A model generated the notes under the pieces. It did not search any database, was not told the origin of the DNA, and saw only the letters and a list, made by a program, of their open reading frames with translations. Shown here piece after piece: positions 16,002 to 25,033 of a stretch of DNA of 64,000 nucleotides. The first letter of the stretch is position 1, and each line of letters starts with the position of its first letter. The DNA is from Bacteroidetes bacterium HGW-Bacteroidetes-2 (lineage in GTDB: Bacteria; Bacteroidota; Bacteroidia; Flavobacteriales; Flavobacteriaceae). The stretch lies in assembly GCA_002842575.1 (NCBI GenBank), contig PHDJ01000006.1, positions 27,218 through 91,217 of the forward strand, given 5' to 3'. A program made the position numbers and the translations under genes.

Positions 16002-17285
16002 TTATCTTTTGTCCATTTCTTTGAACTCTCTATAAGTATAGCCTGTATAAATTTGTCTTGGGCGACCAATAGGTTCTTTATTTAAACGCATTTCTCTCCA
16101 TTGTGCTATCCAGCCTGGTAAGCGACCTAGAGCAAACATTACGGTAAACATGTCTGTTGGAATACCAAGTGCTCTATAGATTATTCCCGAATAAAAATCG
16201 ACGTTTGGATATAAATTTCTAGACTTGAAATAGTCGTCTTCAAGAGCAACTTTTTCTAGGCGTTTAGCAATATCTAAAACTGGGTCATCAATGCCTAAAT
16301 CACCTAGAACATTATCTGCAGCTTTTTTGATTATTTTTGCACGAGGATCAAAGTTTTTATATACTCTGTGTCCAAAACCCATCAATCTAAAAGGATCTTC
16401 TTTGTCTTTTGCTTTAAGAATAAATTTAGAAGTGTCTCCGCCATCTGCTTTTATTGTTTCCAACATTTCAATTACTGCTTGGTTTGCTCCACCATGAAGC
16501 GGCCCCCAAAGTGCTGAAATACCAGCTGAAATAGAAGCAAAAAGACCGGTATGCGCTGAACCAACAATACGTACTGTAGAAGTAGAACAGTTTTGCTCAT
16601 GATCTGCGTGAAGGATTAATAATTTATCTAGCGCTTCTATTACTTTAGGATCTACGGCATACTCTTCGTTAGGCTTGTGAAACATCATTTTATGGATATT
16701 TTCAACATAACCTAATGAAGTGCTGCCATAATTTAAAGGAAGGCTTGCTTTTTTACGCATTGTCCAAGCAACTAATACCGGAAATTTTCCAAGTATTTTC
16801 ACAATGGCTTTGTACATATCTTCTTCAGAGTTTACATTTACGGAAGAAGGGTTAAAAGCCACAAGTGCATTCGTTAAGGAAGCTAAAACACCCATAGGAT
16901 GAGCAGATTTTGGAAATCCATCCAAAATGCGTTTCATGTCTTCATCTACAATAGATTCGGCTTTAATGTCTTTATGAAATTTAGCTAGTTGTTCTTGGGT
17001 TGGTAGTTCTCCAAAAATGAGTAAGTAACAAACCTCTAAGAAACTTCCTTTGTCGGCTAGTTCTTCTATGGAATAGCCTCTATATCTTAAAATCCCCTTT
17101 TCTCCGTCTAAAAAAGTAATGGCACTTTCACAAGAACCTGTATTTTTAAATCCTGGATCTATCGTAATAACACTTGTACTTGCACGTAATGAGCTTATAT
17201 CGATTGCTAATTCATTTTCGGATCCTTCAAATACGGGAAATTCATATTTTTTCCCGCCAATTTCAATTGTTGCTGTATTTGACAT
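16002..17285 (-). CDS. gltA: Citrate synthase
   Basis: A 427-residue type II citrate synthase that condenses oxaloacetate and acetyl-CoA at the entry of the TCA cycle. Active-site stretches visible: LHADHEQNCSTSTVR (about 245-260), WGPLHGGANQAVIEML with the first catalytic His, GFGHRVYKNFDPRA with the second, and VDFYSGIIYRALGIP with the catalytic Asp. The N-terminal beta-rich domain (SNTATIEIGGKKYEFPVFEG) is typical of the hexameric bacterial form. It lies downstream of eno on the same strand after a 136-base spacer that may hold its own promoter, and it ends in a strong terminator. Confidence 0.98.
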   Translation of the reverse strand: MSNTATIEIGGKKYEFPVFEGSENELAIDISSLRASTSVITIDPGFKNTGSCESAITFLDGEKGILRYRGYSIEELADKGSFLEVCYLLIFGELPTQEQLAKFHKDIKAESIVDEDMKRILDGFPKSAHPMGVLASLTNALVAFNPSSVNVNSEEDMYKAIVKILGKFPVLVAWTMRKKASLPLNYGSTSLGYVENIHKMMFHKPNEEYAVDPKVIEALDKLLILHADHEQNCSTSTVRIVGSAHTGLFASISAGISALWGPLHGGANQAVIEMLETIKADGGDTSKFILKAKDKEDPFRLMGFGHRVYKNFDPRAKIIKKAADNVLGDLGIDDPVLDIAKRLEKVALEDDYFKSRNLYPNVDFYSGIIYRALGIPTDMFTVMFALGRLPGWIAQWREMRLNKEPIGRPRQIYTGYTYREFKEMDKR

Positions 17286-17421
17286 ATATGTTATTCTTTT
17301 ATTGTATTAATATTTTATGACCTCTTGCGAAGTTACAAAATATTAGACGATTTCTTAACAAAAACTAACACTTGTTAGGTTAAAATTTCTTTAAATCCGG
17401 AGTGTTTTTCAGGTTAATTTT

Positions 17422-18711
17422 TTACTTAAATTTAAAGGCTCTTTCCTGCGGAAAAAAAGCCACAGATCCAAGTTCTTCTTCAATACGAAGTAACTGATTG
17501 TACTTTGCCATCCTGTCACTTCTAGATGCAGAACCGGTTTTTATTTGACCACAATTTAATGCTACCGCTAAATCTGCTATAGTATTATCTTCCGTTTCTC
17601 CAGATCTATGAGACATAACCGTTGTATATCCAGCATTTTGAGCCATCGTAACTGTGGCGATGGTTTCTGTCAAGGTGCCAATTTGGTTTACCTTTATTAA
17701 AATTGAATTAGCAATATTTTCTTTAATTCCTCTTGAAAGACGTTCTACGTTTGTAACAAAAAGATCATCACCTACTAGTTGTACAGTGTTACCTATAAGT
17801 TCGGTAAGGTATTTCCATCCTTCCCAATCGTTTTGATCCATTCCATCTTCTATAGAAATTATAGGGTATTTTGATGCTAATTCGGCTAAATATTCTGCTT
17901 GATCTTTAGAGGTTCTTACTTTTCCTGTTGCTCCTTCAAACTTGGTATAGTCATATATTTCATCAACAAAAAACTCAGCGGCAGCGCAGTCTAAAGCAAT
18001 TTTAATTTCCTCTCCAAAAATATATCCAGCATTTTTAACGGCAATCGCTATCGTTTCAATAGCATCTTCCGTTCCGCCGAGTGTTGGTGCAAAACCACCT
18101 TCATCACCCACTGCAGTGCTTAATCCTCTATTGTGTAGTACTTTTTTTAAATGGTGAAATATTTCTGTTCCCATTTGCATGGCGTGAGAAAAGTTTTTGG
18201 CTTTTACAGGCATAATCATAAACTCTTGAAATGCAATAGGCGCGTCACTATGAGAGCCGCCATTGATAATATTCATCATGGGCACAGGTAGAGTATGTGC
18301 ATTCACACCGCCTACATAACGGTATAAGGGCATGCCAAGCTCTTGTGCTGCTGCTTTTGCTACTGCAAGAGAAACTCCTAAAATAGCATTTGCGCCTAAA
18401 TTAGATTTGTTTGGTGTGCCGTCCAAGGCAATCATGATTTGATCTATTTGATTTTGTTCAAAGATAGATGTACCTAAAAGTGTTTGCGAAATAATTTTAT
18501 TTACGTTACTTACAGCATTAATCACGCCTTTACCCATATAAGCAATTCCGCCGTCTCTTAATTCTACAGCCTCGTGTTCGCCTGTAGAGGCTCCAGATGG
18601 CACAGCAGCACGTCCTAAAACCCCGTTTTCGGTTATTACATCAACTTCTATAGTTGGATTTCCTCTGGAATCAAAAATTTGTCTTGCTCGGATGTCAATT
18701 ATTATACTCAT
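17422..18711 (-). CDS. eno: Enolase
   Basis: A 429-residue phosphopyruvate hydratase converting 2-phosphoglycerate to phosphoenolpyruvate. Landmarks: [16 protein letters not shown] near the start, [20 protein letters not shown], the catalytic Glu region [11 protein letters not shown], the magnesium ligands in [21 protein letters not shown] and [10 protein letters not shown], and the signature [20 protein letters not shown]. The gene follows carA on the same strand, with 78 bases between them that contain a duplicated palindromic segment. Length and motifs are all normal. Confidence 0.98.
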   Translation of the reverse strand: MSIIIDIRARQIFDSRGNPTIEVDVITENGVLGRAAVPSGASTGEHEAVELRDGGIAYMGKGVINAVSNVNKIISQTLLGTSIFEQNQIDQIMIALDGTPNKSNLGANAILGVSLAVAKAAAQELGMPLYRYVGGVNAHTLPVPMMNIINGGSHSDAPIAFQEFMIMPVKAKNFSHAMQMGTEIFHHLKKVLHNRGLSTAVGDEGGFAPTLGGTEDAIETIAIAVKNAGYIFGEEIKIALDCAAAEFFVDEIYDYTKFEGATGKVRTSKDQAEYLAELASKYPIISIEDGMDQNDWEGWKYLTELIGNTVQLVGDDLFVTNVERLSRGIKENIANSILIKVNQIGTLTETIATVTMAQNAGYTTVMSHRSGETEDNTIADLAVALNCGQIKTGSASRSDRMAKYNQLLRIEEELGSVAFFPQERAFKFK

Positions 18712-18731
18712 AATTTTTAATATATTTTAAG

Positions 18732-18815
18732 TTGAGGCGTAATATATTAAGCCTTTACGGATTTATTTTTTTTATTGAGGCGTAATATATTACGCCTTTA
18801 CGGATTTATTTTTTT
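18732..18815. repeat. Tandem 43-bp duplication with palindromes at the carA stop codon
   Basis: Two copies of a segment starting TTGAGGCGTAATATATTA, at 18732 and 18775, spaced 43 bases apart, with essentially one base different. Copy two overlaps the last codons and stop codon of carA. It contains the perfect 18-base palindrome GGCGTAATATATTACGCC (18778-18795); copy one has GGCGTAATATATTAAGCC. The copies look like a small tandem duplication of the 3' end of carA. The hairpins could act as 3' stabilisers, but no T-run follows on the minus strand. Confidence 0.85.
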
Positions 18816-19911
18816 GAATATTTTCCATAAACTGATCAAACAAATAACGTGCGTCGTGCGGACCGGGACTGGCTTCTGGATGGTATTGCACTGAAAAACA
18901 GTTTTTGTTTTTCATTTTGATACCGGCAACCGTGTGATCGTTTAGATGTACGTGAGTAATTTCTATATTTGGGTGATTTTCTGTTTCTTCTCGGTTAATA
19001 GCAAAACCGTGATTTTGTGAAGTTATTTCTCCTTTACCAGTTATAAGATTCATCACTGGATGATTTATTCCTCTGTGACCGTGGTGCATTTTATAGGTAG
19101 AAATTCCGTTTGCTAAAGCAATTACTTGATGTCCTAAGCAAATTCCAAAAAGAGGTAGGTTTTTTTCTATAATTTGTTTTGCTACTTCAATAGCATTTAA
19201 CAAAGGTTGAGGATCACCTGGCCCATTTGACAAAAAGTAACCATCAGGTTTAAATGATTCCATCGCATCAAAAGTGGAGTCATACGGAAACACTTGAATG
19301 TAACAATCTCTTTCGGCAAGGTTTCTTAAAATATTTTTTTTGATGCCAATGTCTAATGCTGAAATTTTATAGGTAGCATTTTCGTTACCAAAGAAATAAG
19401 GTTTTTTTGTAGAAACTTTAGAAGCTAATTCCAAACCATTCATCTCTGGAACATTGGCTAGTTGTTTTTTTAAAATTTCTATATTATCAACATCTGTAGA
19501 AATTACAGCATTCATAGCTCCATTATCTCGAATGTAGCTTACGAGCGCCCGTGTATCTACATCAGAAATTGCAAGGAGATTGTTTTTGTTTAAAAATTCT
19601 TCTAAGGAAGCATCTGCATTATCACGGGAATAATTATAACTAAAATTTCTGCAAATAAGTCCTGCTATTTTAATGCCATCAGATTCAACTTCGTCTTTAT
19701 TGGTTCCGTAATTTCCAATATGTGCGTTAGTAGTAACCATTAGCTGTCCAAAATAAGAAGGGTCTGTAAAAATTTCCTGGTAACCTGTCATACCGGTATT
19801 GAAACATACTTCCCCAAAGGCACTTCCTTCTTTTCCCCCGACTGCTTTGCCGTGAAAAATGGTTCCGTCTGCAAGTAAAATGATGGCTTTTTTTCTAGTT
19901 TGGTACTTCAT
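18790..19911 (-). CDS. carA: Carbamoyl-phosphate synthase small subunit
   Basis: A 373-residue glutamine amidotransferase subunit that supplies ammonia from glutamine to CarB for pyrimidine and arginine synthesis. The N-terminal CPSase_sm domain shows GEVCFNTGMTGYQEIFTDPS. The class I GATase domain shows YFLSNGPGDPQPL, the nucleophilic Cys in LFGICLGHQVIAL, and the His/Glu pair in VQYHPEASPGPHDARYLFDQ. No carB is present in the window, so the large subunit is encoded elsewhere. The final codons lie in a palindromic repeat. A TATTTTTG box lies about 36 bases upstream of the ATG. Confidence 0.98.
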   Translation of the reverse strand: MKYQTRKKAIILLADGTIFHGKAVGGKEGSAFGEVCFNTGMTGYQEIFTDPSYFGQLMVTTNAHIGNYGTNKDEVESDGIKIAGLICRNFSYNYSRDNADASLEEFLNKNNLLAISDVDTRALVSYIRDNGAMNAVISTDVDNIEILKKQLANVPEMNGLELASKVSTKKPYFFGNENATYKISALDIGIKKNILRNLAERDCYIQVFPYDSTFDAMESFKPDGYFLSNGPGDPQPLLNAIEVAKQIIEKNLPLFGICLGHQVIALANGISTYKMHHGHRGINHPVMNLITGKGEITSQNHGFAINREETENHPNIEITHVHLNDHTVAGIKMKNKNCFSVQYHPEASPGPHDARYLFDQFMENIQKNKSVKA

Positions 19912-19946
19912 GAAGAATACGTGTTGTGTTGTTTTATACTAGAGTG

Positions 19947-19954
19947 CAAAAATA
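19947..19954 (-). promoter_or_regulatory. -7 box of carA
   Basis: TATTTTTG on the minus strand fits the TAnnTTTG consensus, 36 bases before the carA ATG. The position expected for the -33 element falls within the neighbouring terminator hairpin and shows no TTTG. Confidence 0.45.
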
Positions 19955-19956
19955 GT

Positions 19957-19990
19957 ATAAAAAAAGGGATAAACTATAGAAGCCTATCCC
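19957..19990 (-). terminator. Rho-independent terminator upstream of carA
   Basis: GGGATA (19966-19971) pairs with TATCCC (19985-19990) around a 13-base loop, extended by flanking A and T residues. On the minus strand a T-run follows, so it would end transcripts coming from the T9SS-protein side. The A/T symmetry means that it may also work from the other direction. Confidence 0.7.
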
Positions 19991-20016
19991 CTTTTCGAAT
20001 TTTATAGATTAGCTTC

Positions 20017-20285
20017 CTATTCTTTTTTATTAAAATTTAAACCAAGATTTAATGGAATCATTAATGGCCAAAAACCACTATTACCTTTTACATCGAAGTA
20101 AAATTGTGGTCTGGCATCAAAAAGGAAATGGATATTTCATAATTTCCTTTGTAAACCCCAGATTGGCTTTATGGCAAAATCAAAATCAGATTTTCTTTAC
20201 ACATTATCTGCAATGGAAGATCCTCTGCTGACAATCCTGCCGGAAATAAAATTGCCGGAATTGTTAGAAATGGACTTTTCATTAT
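20017..20285 (-). pseudogene. Degenerate remnant, possibly of an outer-membrane protein gene
   Basis: The 400-base gap between carA and the T9SS cargo gene has no intact gene, but the minus strand holds short coding-like runs in shifting frames. The best run ends at a TAG (20017-20019) and reads FDARPQFYFDVKGNSGFWPL, then MIPLNLGLNFNKKE, which resembles the last beta-strands of an outer-membrane barrel. Upstream pieces such as GVYKGNYEISISF and RKSDFDFAIKPIWGLQRKL are in other frames and interrupted by stops. I read this as a gene destroyed by frameshifts. The parent family is uncertain. Confidence 0.4.
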
Positions 20286-20315
20286 TATAAATGATTTTTT
20301 GAGTATATTTTCCAG

Positions 20316-21287
20316 TTACTGCTTAATTAGCTTTTTAGAAACTTTGCTTTTATTAGTTTCAAACTGAACTATATAAAAACCCCTGGGCAAGTCAGAAATA
20401 TTTAGCTGCTCTGCTTTTTTGGATTTTAATACTTCTTGACCCACACTATTATATATGCTAATTGAAAAATCGGTATTATTAGTAGATTCTATATTTAAGA
20501 AATCCTTTGCCGGATTAGGGAAAATGGCAAAATCATTAATTACATAGTCATTAATAGAAAGTAGATCTTGCACAAATCGGTAGGTTGTGCCCTCAGGAAT
20601 CATCCCCACTAAGGCGCCATCAAACCCCTGATTGCCAGGTTCTATTATATTAAAATTTGGATTTTCAGGATTTCCCGTAAGAAAAAATGCATTGTCTTCC
20701 AGTTCATCAGTCTCTAAATTATAAGATGCTAATAAGCTTACAACAGGGCCTGTTTCCCCTTCAAAAGAACCACTTGGATTATTTATTTGGCTTTGGCCAT
20801 ATCTGTATTCTATAGTATTTGAGCCCTCATAAAGCCATAGTTGAAAATTCATAAAATCGTTTTCCGTAGCATCATCAAAAAATCCAACATTATTCCATTC
20901 AATTTTGAAAATTTGACTACCGCTTGTGCCTTCTGTTAAATAGGAAATATTAGATAAGGAATTTCCTGTCCCAAACCCAAAATCAATTATATCTTGAGAA
21001 ATTGGAGCAAATATTGGCACAATACCGGAGAAATTTGGATTGGAAGAAAGGATACCTCCCACACTCCATTCCACAATATAAATAGTACTAAAGGTATGAG
21101 TGCCTATTTGAAAATCAAATCCTAAAGGAATTACAAATTCTGGATCATCCCAGGTTTGTCCGTTATTTAAAGATGTGCTTCCCACTAAATCGGTATAAAC
21201 TTCATTTGTAGCAGTAAATTCATAATTACTTTGGGAAAAGGTTATTAAAGGCAACATAAGTAACATTAAACAAATAATTTTTTTCAT
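20316..21287 (-). CDS. Secreted T9SS cargo protein with type A sorting domain
   Basis: A 323-residue secreted protein. A signal peptide (LMLLMLPLITFSQ, cleavage near residue 19) is followed by a beta-rich domain of about 220 residues with no recognised family, and then by a type A T9SS C-terminal sorting domain. That domain is marked by FAIFPNPAKDFLNIES, YNSVGQEVLKSKKAEQLNIS, LPRGFYIVQF and the basic end KVSKKLIKQ. The sorting domain directs passage through the outer membrane and, in this group, usually surface attachment or release. The substrate or role of the N-terminal domain is unknown. It sits between rplQ and carA, which are adjacent in relatives as I recall, so it looks like an accessory insertion. 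Confidence 0.88.
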   Translation of the reverse strand: MKKIICLMLLMLPLITFSQSNYEFTATNEVYTDLVGSTSLNNGQTWDDPEFVIPLGFDFQIGTHTFSTIYIVEWSVGGILSSNPNFSGIVPIFAPISQDIIDFGFGTGNSLSNISYLTEGTSGSQIFKIEWNNVGFFDDATENDFMNFQLWLYEGSNTIEYRYGQSQINNPSGSFEGETGPVVSLLASYNLETDELEDNAFFLTGNPENPNFNIIEPGNQGFDGALVGMIPEGTTYRFVQDLLSINDYVINDFAIFPNPAKDFLNIESTNNTDFSISIYNSVGQEVLKSKKAEQLNISDLPRGFYIVQFETNKSKVSKKLIKQ

Positions 21288-21327
21288 AGTAATATTTTAT
21301 TAGATTATTTTCTTGCTAAATATAAAT

Positions 21328-21357
21328 TAAAAAAGGATAAACCGTTACAGTTTATCC
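21328..21357 (-). terminator. Terminator of the ribosomal/rplQ transcript
   Basis: A perfect eight-base stem (GGATAAAC at 21335-21342 with GTTTATCC at 21350-21357) has a seven-base loop and is followed on the minus strand by a T-run. It lies 28 bases downstream of the rplQ stop codon and closes the long ribosomal protein array. Confidence 0.85.
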
Positions 21358-21384
21358 CTTGTGTATTAGAATGAAATTAAAAAT

Positions 21385-21954
21385 TTATTCTTTCTCATTT
21401 TTTGGTTCTTGCTCGTTGTTTTCAGGAGCATCATTTGTTGCTTCAGGCGCAGCAGTTTCAGGAGTTGTAGCTTCTGGTGTTACTTCTTCTGTTTTTTCAG
21501 CTGGTGCCGCTTTTGTAGTGGTATCCTCTGCTTTCTTCGCTTTACCGGCACGACGTGTGGATTTTTTCTTCTCAGGCTTGCTTGCATTGTAAACTTCATT
21601 GAAATCTACTAATTCAATCATCGCCATATCAGCATTATCTCCTAAGCGGTTACCTAATTTAATAATCCTGGTATAACCACCCGGGCGATCGCCAACTTTT
21701 ACCGCAACATCCCTGAATAATTCAGTTACTGCTTCTTTTTGACGTAATCTTGCAAAAACAATACGTCTGTTGTGCGTAGTGTCTTCTTTTGATTTTGTTA
21801 CTAATGGCTCTACAAATTGTTTAAGTGCTTTTGCTTTTGCCACTGTGGTATTGATTCTTTTATGTTCAATTAAGGAACACGCCATATTAGCCAACATAGA
21901 CTTTCTGTGCGCAGTCTTTCTACTTAAGTGATTTACTTTTTTTCCGTGTCTCAT
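21385..21954 (-). CDS. rplQ: Large ribosomal subunit protein bL17, with acidic C-terminal tail
   Basis: A 189-residue bL17, found near the exit tunnel of the 50S subunit. The core (residues about 1-125) carries [40 protein letters not shown] and [20 protein letters not shown]. Beyond the core a low-complexity tail of about 60 residues is first lysine-rich ([17 protein letters not shown]) and then rich in Glu, Ala, Pro and Thr ([20 protein letters not shown]). E. coli bL17 has only 127 residues, so the tail is an extension of the kind seen in some Bacteroidota. It follows rpoA, the usual last pair of the alpha operon. Confidence 0.96.
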   Translation of the reverse strand: MRHGKKVNHLSRKTAHRKSMLANMACSLIEHKRINTTVAKAKALKQFVEPLVTKSKEDTTHNRRIVFARLRQKEAVTELFRDVAVKVGDRPGGYTRIIKLGNRLGDNADMAMIELVDFNEVYNASKPEKKKSTRRAGKAKKAEDTTTKAAPAEKTEEVTPEATTPETAAPEATNDAPENNEQEPKNEKE

Positions 21955-21968
21955 TTTGTTTAGATGTT

Positions 21969-22029
21969 AGATATGAGATTTGAGATGTGAGACTTTTTTT
22001 TTAAATCTCACGTCTTATATCTCAAGTCT
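21969..22029. repeat. Imperfect inverted repeat in the rpoA-rplQ spacer
   Basis: The arm at 21969-21992 (GAGATTTGAGATGTGAGA core) and the arm at 22006-22029 are imperfect inverted copies around a T-rich loop. Together they fill most of the 78-base spacer between rpoA and rplQ. On the minus strand the transcript could fold a hairpin of about 20 pairs here. The sequence resembles the low-complexity GAGAT-type intergenic repeats of flavobacteria. Confidence 0.6.
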
Positions 22030-22032
22030 GTT

Positions 22033-23025
22033 TTAGTCTTTATCTAATTTATATTTGGTAAGATCCATACCAAAGTTAAGTCCTTTTACATTTACCAGTT
22101 CTTCCAGTTCTGTCAATGATTTTTTACCGAAGTTTCTGAACTTCATTAAATCATTTTTATTGAAAGAAACTAAATCGCCAAGGGTATCTACTTCTGCAGC
22201 TTTCAAGCAATTTAATGCTCTTACTGAAAGATCCATATCCACTAATTTGGTTTTTAGCAACTGACGCATGTGAAGGGATTCTTCATCATAAGTTTCTGTT
22301 TGTGCAATTTCATCAGCTTCTAAGGTGATGCGCTCGTCACTAAACAACATAAAGTGGTGTATAAGTGTTTTTGCAGCCTCTGTTAATGCTTCTTTAGGGT
22401 GAATAGATCCGTCTGAAATGATTTCGAAAATTAATTTTTCGTAATCTGTTTTTTGTTCTACACGGTAATTTTCAATGCTGTATTTTACATTTTTGATTGG
22501 AGTGTAGATAGAATCCACAAAGATGGTACCTAGGGGTGCATTTGCCTTTTTATTTTCTTCTGCAGGAACATACCCTCTACCTTTTTCTATGGTAATTTCC
22601 ATATTAAGGTTTACTTTAGGTTCCATATTACAAATTACTAACTCAGGATTTAATATTTGAAACCCAGAGATGAATTTTTGGAAATCACCAGCTTTAAGTT
22701 GATTTTTACCAGAAACAGAAATAGTTACAGTTTCGTTATCAATTTCATCAATTTGATGTTTGAAACGAACTTGCTTTAAACCAAGAATTATTTCTGTTAC
22801 ATCTTCCACTACTCCTGGTATGGTTGAGAATTCGTGATCCACTCCTTCAATACGAATAGAGGTGATAGCAAAACCTTCCAATGAGGATAATAGTACTCTT
22901 CTAAGCGCGTTACCAATGGTTAATCCGTAACCTGGTTCTAAAGGGCGAAATTCAAATTTCCCTTCAAAATCGGTGGAGGTAATCATTATAACTTTATCGG
23001 GCTTCTGAAAATTTAGTATTGCCAT
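22033..23025 (-). CDS. rpoA: DNA-directed RNA polymerase subunit alpha
   Basis: A 330-residue alpha subunit. The N-terminal dimerisation domain shows [20 protein letters not shown] and [20 protein letters not shown]. The C-terminal domain, which contacts UP elements and activators, shows [16 protein letters not shown] and [18 protein letters not shown]. The ATG at 23025 ([12 protein letters not shown]) is chosen because this opening is standard for the group; the frame stays open for 39 codons upstream, but that part reads through the rpsD-rpoA spacer and rpsD 3' end. It lies 19 bases after rpsD and before rplQ, as in the usual alpha operon. Confidence 0.98.
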   Translation of the reverse strand: MAILNFQKPDKVIMITSTDFEGKFEFRPLEPGYGLTIGNALRRVLLSSLEGFAITSIRIEGVDHEFSTIPGVVEDVTEIILGLKQVRFKHQIDEIDNETVTISVSGKNQLKAGDFQKFISGFQILNPELVICNMEPKVNLNMEITIEKGRGYVPAEENKKANAPLGTIFVDSIYTPIKNVKYSIENYRVEQKTDYEKLIFEIISDGSIHPKEALTEAAKTLIHHFMLFSDERITLEADEIAQTETYDEESLHMRQLLKTKLVDMDLSVRALNCLKAAEVDTLGDLVSFNKNDLMKFRNFGKKSLTELEELVNVKGLNFGMDLTKYKLDKD

Positions 23026-23044
23026 ATTGTGATTCCTGTAGTTA

Positions 23045-23650
23045 TTATTTAGAATATAATTCGACGATGAATTGTGTGTTAATATTTTCCGGAATTTGAA
23101 TTCTAGATGGAATGGAAACATAGGCTCCTTCCATCTTATCATTATTCCAAGATATCCACTCGTAAGAGTGACTTGCGTTTGATAAAGAATTAGTGATGGT
23201 TTCTAGTGATTTTGATTTTTCTCTTACCGCTATTACATCACCTGCTTTAACTTGGTAAGAAGAAATATTTACTTTTTTACCATTTACTAAAATGTGTCTG
23301 TGAGAAACTAACTGACGGGCACCGCTTCTTGTAGGAGCTATTCCCATTCTGAAAACAACATTATCTAACCTAGATTCACAGTATTGAAGCAATACATCTC
23401 CCGTGATTCCGGGAGCCGCTGTTGCTTTTTTGAACATGTTTCTAAATTGCTTTTCTAAAACGCCGTAAGTAAATTTAGCTTTTTGCTTTTCCATTAATTG
23501 GATTGCATATTCAGATTTTTTACCTCTACGTTTTGCATTCCCATGTTGTCCTGGAGGATAGTTTCTTTTTTCGAAAGCTTTATCATCTCCAAAAATAGCT
23601 TCGCCAAATTTACGTGCTATCTTTGTTTTGGGACCGGTATATCTTGCCAT
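23045..23650 (-). CDS. rpsD: Small ribosomal subunit protein uS4
   Basis: A 201-residue uS4, a primary 16S rRNA binder that starts assembly of the 30S body. Family stretches: [20 protein letters not shown] at the start, [20 protein letters not shown], and the S4 RNA-binding domain [20 protein letters not shown] followed by [19 protein letters not shown]. In many bacteria uS4 represses its own operon by binding the leader; no such structure was identified here. A 193-base spacer carrying a GC-rich inverted repeat separates it from rpsK, longer than other gaps in this array. Confidence 0.97.
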   Translation of the reverse strand: MARYTGPKTKIARKFGEAIFGDDKAFEKRNYPPGQHGNAKRRGKKSEYAIQLMEKQKAKFTYGVLEKQFRNMFKKATAAPGITGDVLLQYCESRLDNVVFRMGIAPTRSGARQLVSHRHILVNGKKVNISSYQVKAGDVIAVREKSKSLETITNSLSNASHSYEWISWNNDKMEGAYVSIPSRIQIPENINTQFIVELYSK

Positions 23651-23735
23651 ATTAAATTTTATTTGTGAAGGGAAGATGAATTAAGGTCTGTCCTTCATCT
23701 ATCGTATTCCTTCTTTTGTTTATACTTATTGTTTG

Positions 23736-23777
23736 TCCTCCCCCTAAATCACCCTCCAAAAGAGGGGGTCTTTTGGG
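23736..23777. repeat. GC-rich inverted repeat in the rpsK-rpsD spacer
   Basis: A C-rich run (CCCCCT at 23740-23745) and a G-rich run (AGGGGG at 23763-23768) form inverted arms around a 17-base centre, with an extra CCCTCC inside. In an AT-rich spacer this stands out sharply. It resembles the CCTCCCCCTAAATC-type dispersed intergenic repeat found in many flavobacterial genomes. It may fold in the transcript between rpsK and rpsD. Confidence 0.65.
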
Positions 23778-23843
23778 ATTGTTATTGTTACTGTTTTCTA
23801 GTTAACTTTGTATTTCTTATTTCTTACTTCTTACCTATAAGAG

Positions 23844-24227
23844 TTATACTCTTCTTCTTTTAGGAGGTCTGCAACCGTTGTGAGGCATTGGTGTAATATC
23901 AACAATTTCTGTTACCTCAATACCACTGTTGTGAATGGAACGTATTGCAGATTCTCTTCCGTTACCTGGCCCTTTTACATAGACTTTTACTTTGCGAAGT
24001 CCTGCGTCATGTGCTATTTTAGATGCGTCTTCTGCTGCTAATTGCGCTGCGTAAGGAGTGTTTTTCTTAGAACCTCTAAAACCCATTTTACCAGCTGAAG
24101 ACCAAGAAATTACATCGCCGCCTTTGTTTGTTAACGATACAATTATATTGTTAAAAGATGCTGTAACGTGAGCTTGTCCTACAGATTCAACGTTAACTTT
24201 ACGTTTTTTTGTGCTTTGTTTTGCCAT
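23844..24227 (-). CDS. rpsK: Small ribosomal subunit protein uS11
   Basis: A 127-residue uS11 on the platform of the 30S subunit near the mRNA exit. Diagnostic stretches are [40 protein letters not shown] and the C-terminal signature [17 protein letters not shown]. It follows rpsM after 11 bases and precedes rpsD, the normal alpha-operon order. Length and ending are typical. Confidence 0.98.
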   Translation of the reverse strand: MAKQSTKKRKVNVESVGQAHVTASFNNIIVSLTNKGGDVISWSSAGKMGFRGSKKNTPYAAQLAAEDASKIAHDAGLRKVKVYVKGPGNGRESAIRSIHNSGIEVTEIVDITPMPHNGCRPPKRRRV

Positions 24228-24238
24228 ATCTCTAGGTA

Positions 24239-24613
24239 TTATTTAGTTGCTTTTTTCTTGTTAGCAACAGTTTTACGTTTTCCTTTTCTGGTTCTTGAGT
24301 TATTCTTAGTACGTTGACCTCTTAATGGAAGTCCAGATCTGTGACGAATACCTCTATAGCATCCAATGTCCATAAGTCGTTTAATACTCATTTGAACTTC
24401 AGAACGCAATTCACCTTCAATTTTGTAAAAACTTACAGCATCACGAATGCGACCAATTTCGTCATCATTCCAGTCTGTTACTTTTGTATCTTCACTTACT
24501 TCAGCTTTTGCTAAAATGTCTTTGGCACGGCTTCTACCGATACCAAATATGTAAGTTAACGCGATTACACCCCTTTTTTGTTTTGGGATATCTACACCTG
24601 CTATTCTTGCCAT
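24239..24613 (-). CDS. rpsM: Small ribosomal subunit protein uS13
   Basis: A 124-residue uS13, located in the 30S head and contacting P-site tRNA and bridges to the 50S. Visible: [20 protein letters not shown], the helix-hairpin [18 protein letters not shown], and the basic C-terminus [20 protein letters not shown] followed by lysine-rich residues. It is preceded by rpmJ after three bases and followed by rpsK. Confidence 0.98.
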   Translation of the reverse strand: MARIAGVDIPKQKRGVIALTYIFGIGRSRAKDILAKAEVSEDTKVTDWNDDEIGRIRDAVSFYKIEGELRSEVQMSIKRLMDIGCYRGIRHRSGLPLRGQRTKNNSRTRKGKRKTVANKKKATK

Positions 24614-24616
24614 ATC

Positions 24617-24733
24617 TTAACCTTGTCTTTGTTTGAACCTAGGGTTCTTTTTGTTAATAACATATAATGTACCTTTTCTACGCACAATTTTGCACTCGGC
24701 ACTTCTTTTCTTAATGGATGTTCTTACTTTCAT
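24617..24733 (-). CDS. rpmJ: Large ribosomal subunit protein bL36
   Basis: A 38-residue protein reading [20 protein letters not shown], then [18 protein letters not shown]. The opening and the KQRQG ending identify bL36. The zinc-binding form has three Cys and a His; here only one Cys remains (position 14), and Phe replaces the final His, so this is a zinc-free (C-) version. It lies between infA and rpsM in the usual order, three bases before rpsM. Confidence 0.96.
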   Translation of the reverse strand: MKVRTSIKKRSAECKIVRRKGTLYVINKKNPRFKQRQG

Positions 24734-24815
24734 AATAAATTAATTAGCGATTGCAGGTTAACGAAATTTGATTTCTGATTTGTAATCTAAAATCTAAAAA
24801 TCGTCTATCTTTAAT

Positions 24816-25031
24816 CTAATATCTATAAGTTATTCTTGCCTTACTTAAATCATAAGGGCTCATTTCTAATTTTACTTTATCTCCGGGAAGTAATTTAATA
24901 TAGTGCATACGCATTTTTCCCGAAATGTGTGCAGTTACTACGTGTCCATTTTCTAACTCTACTCTAAACATTGCGTTGGAAAGAGCCTCGATTATAGTTC
25001 CGTCTTGTTCTATTGCAGATTGTTTTGCCAT
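24816..25031 (-). CDS. infA: Translation initiation factor IF-1
   Basis: A 71-residue single OB-fold protein. [20 protein letters not shown], then [19 protein letters not shown] and [10 protein letters not shown] are typical of IF-1, which occupies the A site during initiation together with IF-2 and IF-3. It follows secY after two bases. An 82-base AT-rich spacer with repeated ATCTAAAATCT-type words separates it from rpmJ. No map gene lies between secY and infA. Confidence 0.98.
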   Translation of the reverse strand: MAKQSAIEQDGTIIEALSNAMFRVELENGHVVTAHISGKMRMHYIKLLPGDKVKLEMSPYDLSKARITYRY

Positions 25032-25033
25032 AA

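Noticed and set aside
20190..20285. Amidase-like fragment in the carA upstream gap
   Set aside because: A short run reading PAGLSAEDLPLQ looked amidase-like, but it is about 30 codons, has no active-site residues and competes with better barrel-like runs in other frames.
21359..21612. Plus-strand open frames opposite rplQ
   Set aside because: They are antisense to the low-complexity tail of bL17, whose Ala/Glu/Pro/Thr codons leave the other strand free of stops.
22033..23142. Longer rpoA starting at 23142
   Set aside because: The extra 39 residues are read from the rpsD 3' end and the spacer, do not resemble alpha subunits, and the standard N-terminus begins at 23025.
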